Made by a program: the position numbers and the translations under genes
Notes under the pieces: generated by a model
What the model saw: the letters and a program-made list of their open reading frames with translations, nothing else
Databases searched by the model: none
What the model was told of the DNA's origin: nothing
Shown: one piece after another, positions 35,591 through 43,559 of the stretch
Layout: each line of letters opens with the position of its first letter
Numbering within the stretch: the stretch's first letter is position 1
NCBI RefSeq assembly: GCF_047228935.1
Contig: NZ_JBFEGG010000001.1
Location: forward strand, 558,001-622,000
Source: Ornithinibacillus sp047228935
GTDB lineage: Bacteria; Bacillota; Bacilli; Bacillales; Amphibacillaceae
Direction of reading: 5' to 3'
DNA: 64,000 nucleotides

Positions 35591-35636
35591 AAAATAAGGT
35601 GTAGTTGGCATTTAGCTACTACACCTTATTTTATTT
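35591..35636 (+). terminator. Terminator of the protease gene
   Basis: AAAATAAGGTGTAGT / ACTACACCTTATTTT with a 12-base loop. Confidence 0.92.
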
Positions 35637-35759
35637 ATGCGAAATTTTATATTATCTTTAAATGGTGATTTCAATGAAATCTAAAATTAGTAATTGAAAT
35701 TTGTAGGAGTAATCACTATAATAAGTCTATCTTATTAATATGTACTTGAGGTGCAAATC

Positions 35760-36827
35760 ATGGAATTTAACATTGGCCCGCGTATGGTTAAAACGGGGCT
35801 AGCAGTAGCATTAACTTTGCTTGTTACTGAACTATTAAACTTAGAATTGGAAATTGTCGCAGCAATTGCTGCTGTACTAGCAATGCAGCCTTCTATTATG
35901 AGATCATATGCATATATAAAAGAAGTAATTATTTCTAATAGTATAGGAATTATATTTGCTTTAGGAGGTTATTTCTTATTAGGAAATCATCCACTTTCCG
36001 TTGGGGCAGTAGTGATCATTTCCATAGCTATTAATATAAAACTTGGACTTAATAAGACAGTTAGTTTAACAGTTTTAACAATTATTACGATGATGCTAGG
36101 TGGAGAAGGTGGAATTAGTTATATTTATATCATTGAGCGTCTTTCATTAGTGGCCATAGGTGTATTAGCTGCTTTTATTATTAATGCTTTGATTATGCCA
36201 CCAGATCACAAAAAAATATTATTTACATTAATCAAAAAAGCAAGTGAACAAACGAATTTTTTGTTAAGGGTTATCTCGAATAAAACAATGAGCGTTCCGC
36301 AAATGAGAGCGGAAGATAAAGAAGCAGAAAAATTAATTAATAATGCGAAAAATTATTATGAAATCATCTCTGATGAACGCAACCGACTATTTATTCGGAA
36401 ACGGTTAAGTTTTTTCCGAAGCATTATTATCTATAAACATATGATTCAAGTATTAATTAAAAAGCATAATTTAATTAGAGAGCTAGAAAAAAACTTTCTT
36501 GAAATTGAAATGATGCCAAGTAATAAATCATATTTGATTAAAAAGCTTGTTCAAGAGATAAATGGATATAGTGAAAATATAATACTATTGTATGAAGACA
36601 AAATCGTTTTGGATAAAGACTTGCAAAAAGAGACAAAAGCTGCAATGCAGGTTACCATCAATAACTTGATTGAGGAATTACAAGGAGCAGAATTTTCTAA
36701 GTGGGCTAAAGTTTTTCCGATTGCAAATAGCATTATAGAGCTATTTATCGAGTTAAATAAACTTGAACGATTTGTACGATTAAAAGAAAGTAAAGAAAAG
36801 ACGGTGGTAAAAAGAAGGGATACCTAA
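35760..36827 (+). CDS. Aromatic acid exporter family membrane protein (ArAE_1/YgaE-like)
   Basis: 355 aa from the ATG at 35760 (GAGGTG upstream; an in-frame GTG lies within that site). Six hydrophobic helices occupy residues 1-145, starting GPRMVKTGLAVALTLLVTEL and including LAMQPSIMRSYAYIKEVI, which is typical of the DUF939/ArAE_1 family. The remaining 210 residues are a cytoplasmic helical domain rich in Lys and Glu. Relatives are linked to export of aromatic acids or to cell-envelope stress; the substrate is unknown. It has its own terminator overlapping the stop codon. Confidence 0.8.
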   Translation: MEFNIGPRMVKTGLAVALTLLVTELLNLELEIVAAIAAVLAMQPSIMRSYAYIKEVIISNSIGIIFALGGYFLLGNHPLSVGAVVIISIAINIKLGLNKTVSLTVLTIITMMLGGEGGISYIYIIERLSLVAIGVLAAFIINALIMPPDHKKILFTLIKKASEQTNFLLRVISNKTMSVPQMRAEDKEAEKLINNAKNYYEIISDERNRLFIRKRLSFFRSIIIYKHMIQVLIKKHNLIRELEKNFLEIEMMPSNKSYLIKKLVQEINGYSENIILLYEDKIVLDKDLQKETKAAMQVTINNLIEELQGAEFSKWAKVFPIANSIIELFIELNKLERFVRLKESKEKTVVKRRDT

Positions 36828-36854
36828 GTATGCATAGTGGTATCCCTTCTCTTT
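36813..36854 (+). terminator. Terminator of the ArAE_1 gene
   Basis: AGAAGGGATACC / GGTATCCCTTCT, overlapping the stop codon, then CTTTT. Confidence 0.85.
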
Positions 36855-36989
36855 TAGCAAATTAATGAACCCCCATACAAGCATTTTAATATTCGACAAA
36901 AAATGATATTATTTTCTCATAATATGGTTGTTTTTTACAAAGTTATGGTATGATTTTACTATAATTTTGATGTGACTTGAGGTGGGAAT

Positions 36990-38231
36990 GTGGAAGTTTT
37001 TGTAGCTAGGCAACCTATTTTAACAAAAAATCAAGAGGTTTTTGCTTATGAATTGTTATATAGAGATAATGAATATGAAAATCTATATTCAAACGGAAAC
37101 CATGACCAAGCCACCTTTGAAGTTATCAATAGTTTCCTTCATTTTGGAATAGATGATCTTTCAGAAGGGAAACCATGTTTCATAAATTTTACAGAGACTA
37201 TACTTGAAAATTCAGTACCAACATTTTTACATCCAGAATTAATAGTCATCGAGGTATTAGAATCGGTAAAGCCTACCAAACAAATTATTGAAAACTGTCT
37301 AACGTTAAAGAGACAAGGTTATAGGATAGCCCTGGATGATTTCGAACTAATAAATGAAGATGAAAACGCTACTAAATTAGTAGAATTAGCAGATATTATT
37401 AAAATTGATATACAGAAAACGAATCGAACTGAACAACTTCGAATTATGAATAAACTCCAACATGCTAATATCACATTTTTAGCAGAGAAAGTGGAGACGA
37501 GAGAAGAATATGAACAGTGTCTTAAAGATGGGTATACATATTTTCAAGGATATTTCTTTAGTAAACCTGTAATCTTATCAACGAATGATTTACCTGTTCT
37601 TAATCATAATTTACTAGTTCTTATTTCAGAACTTTCAAAGGATGAACCAGATATAGATAGAATTACAAAATTTATTGAGTCTGATGTCGCTTTGTCTTAT
37701 AAACTTCTTCGATTACTCAACTCACCTTCCATTGGCTTAGTAAATAAAATTAAATCGATTAAACAAGCGATAGTTTTACTAGGATTAATTGAATTAAGAA
37801 AATGGATTTTTGTACTTTCTTTTCGTGAACATCTTGAAAAATCCGAACCATTCTTACAAGAGGTTATTAAGCTTAGCCTAACAAGGGCTAAAGCTAGTGA
37901 GCTAATATCCATTCATATAGGAAAAAGAAATGATAGTTCTAGCTCGTTCTTAACCGGTTTATTTTCTCTGGTTGAAACGATTTTTAAACAACCATTAGAA
38001 ATAGTCCTACATAAGCTTCCACTTGAAGAAAATATAAAGGAAACATTACTTGGTAAAGAGACCTCTCTATCTGCAGTAAAAAACCTAGTATGTGCTGCTG
38101 AAAAAGGTGAGTGGTATAGAATGGACCCAATAGCATCAAAATTAAAGCTGAATGCTGAAGATTTTAATAAACTATACAAACAATCTCTGAAGTGGGCAAA
38201 AGATGTCATGACTGGAAAAGAAACAACCTGA
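36990..38231 (+). CDS. EAL-HDOD domain protein (YuxH-like)
   Basis: 413 aa, GTG start after GAGGTGG. The EAL domain covers about 1-200 and the HDOD domain about 200-400. EAL residues: ELLYR (21-25) in place of EALLR, Asn67, Glu89, Asp117-Asp118 with DDFE instead of DDFG, Lys139, Glu167 and Gln187. Metal ligands are mostly kept but loop 6 (DDFGTG) is replaced, so c-di-GMP hydrolysis is uncertain. B. subtilis YuxH has the same order and shows no clear activity. HDOD domains relate to HD hydrolases without the metal residues. Likely a signalling adapter; the stimulus is unknown. Monocistronic. Confidence 0.87.
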   Translation: MEVFVARQPILTKNQEVFAYELLYRDNEYENLYSNGNHDQATFEVINSFLHFGIDDLSEGKPCFINFTETILENSVPTFLHPELIVIEVLESVKPTKQIIENCLTLKRQGYRIALDDFELINEDENATKLVELADIIKIDIQKTNRTEQLRIMNKLQHANITFLAEKVETREEYEQCLKDGYTYFQGYFFSKPVILSTNDLPVLNHNLLVLISELSKDEPDIDRITKFIESDVALSYKLLRLLNSPSIGLVNKIKSIKQAIVLLGLIELRKWIFVLSFREHLEKSEPFLQEVIKLSLTRAKASELISIHIGKRNDSSSSFLTGLFSLVETIFKQPLEIVLHKLPLEENIKETLLGKETSLSAVKNLVCAAEKGEWYRMDPIASKLKLNAEDFNKLYKQSLKWAKDVMTGKETT

Positions 38232-38248
38232 TAGTGATTGACCACAAA

Positions 38249-38281
38249 AAAACTTTGTCTATAATTAGACAAAGTTTTTTA
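38249..38281 (+). terminator. Terminator of the EAL-HDOD gene
   Basis: Perfect 14-bp stem AAAAACTTTGTCTA / TAGACAAAGTTTTT with a 4-base loop; it probably also serves the minus-strand small ORF. Confidence 0.92.
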
Positions 38282-38286
38282 CTATA

Positions 38287-38451
38287 TCATTCTTCATTAT
38301 GGTGCTGCCAATACGTATCTTTTTTACTCACTGGACATCGAGGAAATGATTCATCTTTATTTAATTTAGCGGATACACCGGATTGACATATATATGATCC
38401 AGATACTGGAACCCCTTGTCCAGTACGATATTCACGAAATTCCTTTTCCAC
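38287..38451 (-). CDS. Small YjzC-like hypothetical protein, 54 aa
   Basis: GTG start with GGAGG 7 bases upstream on the minus strand. The product begins VEKEFREYRTGQGVPVSG and holds two cysteines in SGSYICQSG and SFPRCPVSKK with aromatic residues at the end (TYWQHH). The pattern TGxxxPxSGxYxCxxG and LNKDESFPxCP is shared with small Firmicute proteins of the YjzC/zinc-ribbon-like kind; here only two cysteines are present, so a full zinc ribbon is not formed by one chain. It lies between the EAL-HDOD gene and the DUF2088 operon. About 280 bases upstream hold no further supported gene. Confidence 0.65.
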   Translation of the reverse strand: MEKEFREYRTGQGVPVSGSYICQSGVSAKLNKDESFPRCPVSKKDTYWQHHNEE

Positions 38452-38731
38452 ATAAACACCTCCATGAGTAGTATTTCCATGAAAATAATAACTTACACAA
38501 CGTATAATGAACTATAAAATATTGATACATCAACAAACTATTATAAATGAGACGAGGGTTGTATTATTGGAGCGGTGAGAGGAAGGATGGATCTAATAAA
38601 CATGAACTAAAGGAAAATGCATAAGGTGAACATGAAAAGGTTACATCTTCTTTTAATTATTCGCAATAATTATGAATGTATAGAATATATCATGTATACT
38701 AATAATTATAACGGTATCAGGAGGAGTTAAC

Positions 38732-39979
38732 ATGATATTCTATGAAATAGAGCAATCATTTAAATCTTCTAAACTTAAAGACTTACATAGAACAATATGG
38801 GAAGAACTTAGTCACAATAATAGATTAAATGAGTTATCACCAGAAAGCGACGTTGCCATTACAGCTGGAAGCAGAGGTATAGATAATATAGTTACGATAT
38901 TAAAAGAAACGGTTAACTATTTAAGAGATAGACAGCTCAACCCATTCATAATTCCATCAATGGGAAGTCATGGCGGCGCTACCGCACAAGGGCAAGTTGA
39001 GGTATTAGCCCAACTGGGAATAACAGAACAAACTGTTGGTGCACCGATTCTATCTTCGATGGATGTTGTAAAGTTAGGTGAAGTAAATCGAGATTTTTCG
39101 GTTTTTATGGATAAAACAGCATATAACATGGATGCAATATTAGTTATTAATCGAATTAAACCTCATACAGCATTTAGTGGGAAAATTGAAAGTGGTTTAA
39201 GTAAAATGGTTTTAGTAGGGTTGGGGAAGCAAAAAGGTGCGAGCTTCTTTCATAGCCAAGGTGCAGAAAATATGGAGTCTAACATTATCAATGGCTCAAA
39301 ACTTGCGTTAGAAAACTCACCTATTTGTATGGGACTTGCTATCGTGGAGGATAGCTATGATCAAACAGCTATCATACAGGGAGTGTCTGTTGAAAATTGG
39401 CACGAAGAAGAAGCGGCACTACTGGAGAAAGCCAAAGATTTCATGCCGTCCCTACCGATTAAAGAAATTGATTTATTAATTGTTGAGGAAATGGGGAAAT
39501 GTTTCAGTGGTACGGGAATGGATCCGAATATAATTGGACGTTTAAGGATCGATGGTATTAAAGAACCTCCAGAGCCTAAAATTGAAAGAATAGCAGTGCT
39601 AGATTTAGCTAGTAAATCACACGGTAATGCTCAAGGCATTGGACTTGCAGACTTTACAACAGAGAAATTGTTTAATAAAGTCGATCGGAAAGTAACTTAT
39701 ATGAATTGTATCACTAGTACTTTTTTAAGAAGGGCAATGTTTCCTTTTATTTATCCAACGGAGCAAGAAGCAATTAAACAAGCGCTATATAGTCTTGGGC
39801 CAAACTTTAATCAAGAAATGGGTAGTATCGTACAAATAGCTAATACGTTACATTTAAATAGATTAATAGTTTCTGAACCTGCTATGAAAAAAATTTCTTC
39901 CGATGTTGATTTCACGATTATGGAAGAATTGAAACTAGAATATAAAGATGGGAATCTTATTTATAAATTATCAAATTAA
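38732..39979 (+). CDS. DUF2088 (LarA-like) protein, possible hydroxy-acid racemase/epimerase
   Basis: 415 aa, AGGAGGAG 8 bases before the ATG. It belongs to the LarA superfamily: SMGSHGG (76-82, His80) and RIKPHTAFSGKIESG (His145) with VGLGKQKGA (Lys166) match positions that in lactate racemase LarA bind the nickel-pincer nucleotide and act on the substrate. LarA homologues racemise or epimerise alpha-hydroxy acids such as malate, phenyllactate or sugar acids. The gene pairs with an FAH-family hydrolase 15 bases downstream. No larB, larC or larE cofactor genes are in this window. The substrate is unknown. Confidence 0.8.
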   Translation: MIFYEIEQSFKSSKLKDLHRTIWEELSHNNRLNELSPESDVAITAGSRGIDNIVTILKETVNYLRDRQLNPFIIPSMGSHGGATAQGQVEVLAQLGITEQTVGAPILSSMDVVKLGEVNRDFSVFMDKTAYNMDAILVINRIKPHTAFSGKIESGLSKMVLVGLGKQKGASFFHSQGAENMESNIINGSKLALENSPICMGLAIVEDSYDQTAIIQGVSVENWHEEEAALLEKAKDFMPSLPIKEIDLLIVEEMGKCFSGTGMDPNIIGRLRIDGIKEPPEPKIERIAVLDLASKSHGNAQGIGLADFTTEKLFNKVDRKVTYMNCITSTFLRRAMFPFIYPTEQEAIKQALYSLGPNFNQEMGSIVQIANTLHLNRLIVSEPAMKKISSDVDFTIMEELKLEYKDGNLIYKLSN

Positions 39980-39994
39980 AAAGGAGCGTTCGAT

Positions 39995-40873
39995 ATGAGA
40001 TTAGCTACGATTTCAATTGAAGGAAAAGAACAATGCGCTATCGTCTTTTATGAAGGGTTGTTGCCATTGGAAATTCTAAATAGCAGATTAGATGAGGTTT
40101 GGCCAACTGATTTATTTGAAATAATTAAACAAGGGAAATTAGATGACTTAAAGGATTTTTTAAGAGAAAAGGAAGAAATGATTTTATTAAAAACGTCTAA
40201 AGAATTGATACCACATCAAGAAGTAGTTTATGGTCCACTTTATCGGTATCCTAGTAAGATTTGGGGGATTGGATTAAATTATGTAGATCATGCTTTCGAC
40301 TTGAATGAAGTTGCACCAAACACAGAACCGGCTAGTTTTATGAAGCCGGATACAACAATAATTGGTTATGGAGATTCAATCGAAATTCCTCTTCAGTCTA
40401 ATCGTACTACTGCTGAATCGGAGTTAGGTATTATTATTGGAAAAGAGTGTAAACATATATCACCTGATGAGGTTCCGAAAGTTATTGCTGGATTTACGAC
40501 TATATTAGATATGACAGCAGAGGATATTTTGGAGAAAAATCCGCGATATTTAACTAGATCGAAAAGCTTTGATACTTTCTTTAGTTTTGGTCCTCAATTG
40601 GTTACTGTTGACGAAGTAGAAGATTTACTAGAGCTGAATGTTACTACGTTCATCAATGGAAATGTTCATCGGAAAAATGTAGTAAATAACATGACATTTA
40701 AACCGTGGGATTTAGTCTCGTTTCATTCTAAGGTAATGACATTAAAACCTGGTGACATCATCTCAACCGGAACACCGGGTGCTGTTAAAATTTCAGAAGG
40801 GGACACTGTGGAATGTCATATTGATGGATTCGAAAAATTGGTTAATCCGGTAAAAGATCTAAAATATAACTAA
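39995..40873 (+). CDS. Fumarylacetoacetate hydrolase (FAH) family protein
   Basis: 292 aa, AAAGGAGCG site upstream. The FAH core runs from about residue 85: KIWGIGLNYVDHA, AESELGIIIGKECKHI (metal-binding ExE), the lid with ILDMTAEDIL, FDTFFSFGPQLV and GDIISTGTPGAV are all family blocks. Members are Mg-dependent hydrolases, decarboxylases or lyases of beta-keto or acylpyruvate acids, and some act in sugar-acid pathways (2-keto-3-deoxy acid steps). Being co-transcribed with a LarA-like protein suggests a short catabolic route for a hydroxy acid. The pathway is inferred, not demonstrated. Confidence 0.87.
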   Translation: MRLATISIEGKEQCAIVFYEGLLPLEILNSRLDEVWPTDLFEIIKQGKLDDLKDFLREKEEMILLKTSKELIPHQEVVYGPLYRYPSKIWGIGLNYVDHAFDLNEVAPNTEPASFMKPDTTIIGYGDSIEIPLQSNRTTAESELGIIIGKECKHISPDEVPKVIAGFTTILDMTAEDILEKNPRYLTRSKSFDTFFSFGPQLVTVDEVEDLLELNVTTFINGNVHRKNVVNNMTFKPWDLVSFHSKVMTLKPGDIISTGTPGAVKISEGDTVECHIDGFEKLVNPVKDLKYN

Positions 40874-40907
40874 AGTCTATCGTCATATTATAATTTACAG
40901 ATCATTT

Positions 40908-40932
40908 CCCGTATCACTTCTTGTGATACGGG
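40908..40932. terminator. Hairpin between convergent genes, no T-run
   Basis: Perfect 10-bp stem CCCGTATCAC / GTGATACGGG with a 5-base loop, between the FAH gene and the aldehyde dehydrogenase gene. It lacks an adjacent T-run on either strand, so it may be a weak terminator or a stabilising hairpin. Confidence 0.55.
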
Positions 40933-40966
40933 ATGATGTTCACATTTTAAATCTAATGAAATTACA

Positions 40967-42439
40967 TTATTTTAAATAGTTAACATGATATGGACTTTCC
41001 CGTTCTTCGCGTTGAACAGATATCCATTGTTCGGTTGTAAATTCATGAAGTGAGCGAATACCTCCAAAGCGCCCAATTCCAGAGTCCTTTTCACCACCAA
41101 AAGCAATAAGTGGTTCATCATTAACACTTTGATCATTAACATGAACCATACCAGTTACAATTTGTTTAGCAACCTCAACCCCTCGTTCAATAGAACCTGC
41201 ATGTACCGCTCCACTTAATCCATATTGACTATCATTAGCAATATCTATTGCTTCTTGATCAGAATGACATTTGATTATAGTGGCAACAGGTCCAAACATT
41301 TCATTTTGGGCAGTTGCAACATCATTTGTTCCTGTTAATATATATGGGTATAAAACATTTCCTTCAACTTTTCCTTCAAGGACAACTTCTGCACCTTGCT
41401 TTTTAGCCTTTTCAATATCAGCCAAAATACGTTCTATTGCATTCTTATTGATAAGCGGGCCAATAAGTGTTTCTTTATCTTCAGGGTTACCTACTTTTAT
41501 TTTTTGTGCTAGGGTTACATATTTCTCAACAAATTCATCATATAGTTTTTCATGGACGACAATACGGTTTAAGGACATACATATTTGTCCATTGTGTAAA
41601 AACTTCCCAAATAAAGCAGAATTAACAGCGCGGTCTATATTTGCATCTTCAAGAACTAATAATGCATTATTTCCACCTAATTCAAGGATTGGTTTCTTAA
41701 TTAAGCGACCACAGATTTCACCAATATGTCGTCCAACTCCAGTTGACCCTGTAAACGAGATAACCCTTGGAATCGGATGTTCCATTAGTATATCTCCGAC
41801 TTCTTTACGATTAGGTACAACGACATTCAATAGGCCTTTAGGTATACCAGCTTCCTCGAATATTTTGGCAATAATGGTTGCACCAGTAATGGGTGTTTGA
41901 CTATCAGGTTTTAACACAACACCATTTCCTGTGGCAAGAGCTGGAGCTATAGACCGTTGAGCTAAATACATTGGGAAATTAAAAGGACCAATAACACTGA
42001 CAACCCCAACCGGTTTACGATAAAGTCTGTTTTCTTTACCAGCTACGAGTGATGGTATAATTTCACCAGTCATTCTTAAAGGGAAGGAAGCAGATTCTCT
42101 GGTTATCGCAATTACAAAATCTACTTCAACATTTGCCTTTAAATAAGTTGAACCACTTTCTTTAATTAACAGGTCTACAAGTTCATCTCGTCTAGCTTGA
42201 AATAACTGAACTGCTTTTTCTAAAATAGACGACTTTTCAAAGGGATTGACCTTTTCCCACTCTTTTTGGGCATTTTTAGCTGATTTATATGCTTCGTTTA
42301 TATCATCAATACTCGCTGTTTTAATCCGACCTAAAATTTCACCATTATAAGGGTTGTCAACTTCAAGTTCGGTATTACCTGTTCCATCTCTCCATTTGCC
42401 AGAAATATAATTTTTTGTTAATTCAGGGTAAGTATTCAT
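40967..42439 (-). CDS. NAD(P)-dependent aldehyde dehydrogenase (YfmT/vanillin type)
   Basis: 490 aa, AGGAGTG 5 bases before the ATG. All catalytic residues are present: Asn154 in FNFPMYL, Glu253 in LELGGNN, Cys287 in GQICMSLNR. The cofactor fold FTGSTGVG (229-236) is normal. The overall pattern resembles benzaldehyde/vanillin dehydrogenases such as YfmT, but other aliphatic or aromatic aldehydes are possible. It stands alone, convergent to the DUF2088-FAH operon and divergent from the kinase-fold gene, so it is not clearly linked to either pathway. Confidence 0.9.
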   Translation of the reverse strand: MNTYPELTKNYISGKWRDGTGNTELEVDNPYNGEILGRIKTASIDDINEAYKSAKNAQKEWEKVNPFEKSSILEKAVQLFQARRDELVDLLIKESGSTYLKANVEVDFVIAITRESASFPLRMTGEIIPSLVAGKENRLYRKPVGVVSVIGPFNFPMYLAQRSIAPALATGNGVVLKPDSQTPITGATIIAKIFEEAGIPKGLLNVVVPNRKEVGDILMEHPIPRVISFTGSTGVGRHIGEICGRLIKKPILELGGNNALLVLEDANIDRAVNSALFGKFLHNGQICMSLNRIVVHEKLYDEFVEKYVTLAQKIKVGNPEDKETLIGPLINKNAIERILADIEKAKKQGAEVVLEGKVEGNVLYPYILTGTNDVATAQNEMFGPVATIIKCHSDQEAIDIANDSQYGLSGAVHAGSIERGVEVAKQIVTGMVHVNDQSVNDEPLIAFGGEKDSGIGRFGGIRSLHEFTTEQWISVQREERESPYHVNYLK

Positions 42440-42662
42440 TGTGACACTCCTATCTAAACGTACTATTCAGAATTAGAATGCCCATAAACAAAAAACGTAA
42501 GCAAGATTAAAGAAATATTTTATGAATTGAAGGCCTTGTATCATATATTTACAAACAAATTAAAATTCAGTGTGATAAGATAATAACGAAAGTTACAAAA
42601 GGAGGAGAGAGGTGACATAGATAGAAATGATTTATTTATTCTAGGGGGTATTATTTGGTAGC

Positions 42663-43541
42663 ATGATACAAAAAAAGATAAATCAGAGAATTTCCTTCAA
42701 GCTGAAAGCAGACCATAATTTCGATTGGTTAAAAGGATACGGTAATGTTTTTGCAGTGTTTGATCAACAAGATTCTGGGAACATTAGCTTTGGTTTGGAA
42801 AAAGATGGTATAAAGAAATTTATAAAATATGCTGGTGCTAGAACTATCAACTCTACGGTAACTCCTGAGACGGCAGTTCATAATCTAAAAAAGTCTGTCG
42901 TAAAATATAATGAATTAGAACATCCTCATTTAGTAAATTTAATAGATCACTTTGAGTTAGAAAATGGGTACGGATTAGTGTATGACTGGTTTGATGGAGA
43001 AAATTTACATAATCATTGGGCTTTTCCACCTCCACTTAAATATGAATATCCAGATTCGCCTTTTTATCGATTTAAACAATTACCAGTGGAAAAACGCCTT
43101 CAAGTATTTAAACAGATTTTAGAATTTCATGTTCATGTAGAACAAAACGGTTATGTTGCAATTGATTTTTATGATGGAAGTATTTTGTACGATTTCAGCA
43201 AATCTATAGCTAAAATATGCGATATTGATTTATATCAAAGGAAACCTTATTTTAATTCGATGGGGAGAATGTGGGGGTCATCCCGATTTATGTCTCCAGA
43301 AGAGTTTGAATTAGGTGCAGTTATTGATGAAAAAACTAATGTTTTTAATATGGGAGCAGTAGCCTTTTGTTTATTTGGTAGCGAGTTAAATCGTTCTTTT
43401 GAAAAGTGGGATGTAAGTAAAGACTTATTTGAAGTAGCACTTAAGGCTGTCGAGAATGATAGGGAAAAACGATACACTAATGTTGAGGAGTTTCATAAAG
43501 ATTGGATGATAAAAATGGATCATGGTTGGTTAAGTGTTTAA
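42663..43541 (+). CDS. Protein-kinase-fold protein with altered motifs
   Basis: 292 aa. Kinase-fold features: beta-3 Lys55 (KKFIKYAG), a hinge near LVYDWFDGENL, a catalytic loop GYVAIDFYDGSILYD with Asp168 but Ser173 where Asn is expected and no HRD His/Arg, CDIDLY (187-192) in place of DFG, an APE-like FMSPEE, and NVFNMGA where the F-helix Asp is replaced by Asn. The Gly-rich loop is not clear. It could be an active atypical kinase or a pseudokinase. No membrane helix or PASTA domain, so it is cytoplasmic. The only SD-like run near the ATG is 14 bases away; a strong one (42598-42613) serves a 5-codon mini-ORF (42627-42644) in the same frame, ending in TAG. Confidence 0.75.
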   Translation: MIQKKINQRISFKLKADHNFDWLKGYGNVFAVFDQQDSGNISFGLEKDGIKKFIKYAGARTINSTVTPETAVHNLKKSVVKYNELEHPHLVNLIDHFELENGYGLVYDWFDGENLHNHWAFPPPLKYEYPDSPFYRFKQLPVEKRLQVFKQILEFHVHVEQNGYVAIDFYDGSILYDFSKSIAKICDIDLYQRKPYFNSMGRMWGSSRFMSPEEFELGAVIDEKTNVFNMGAVAFCLFGSELNRSFEKWDVSKDLFEVALKAVENDREKRYTNVEEFHKDWMIKMDHGWLSV

Positions 43542-43557
43542 CCAACCATGATCCATC
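43516..43557. terminator. 19-bp perfect inverted repeat, bidirectional terminator
   Basis: ATGGATCATGGTTGGTTAA (43516-43534) pairs fully with 43539-43557 around GTGT. It includes the last codons and stop of the kinase-fold gene and lies just past the prfC stop. Unusually long and GC-moderate; the T-runs beside it are interrupted. Confidence 0.75.
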
Positions 43558-43559
43558 TA

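Noticed and set aside
38548..38626. 26-codon plus-strand frame beginning MRRGLYYWSGERK
   Set aside because: No ribosome binding site before the ATG and low-complexity AT-rich surroundings.
41271..41900. 209-aa plus-strand frame opposite the aldehyde dehydrogenase
   Set aside because: Shadow frame; the minus-strand gene holds all catalytic motifs.
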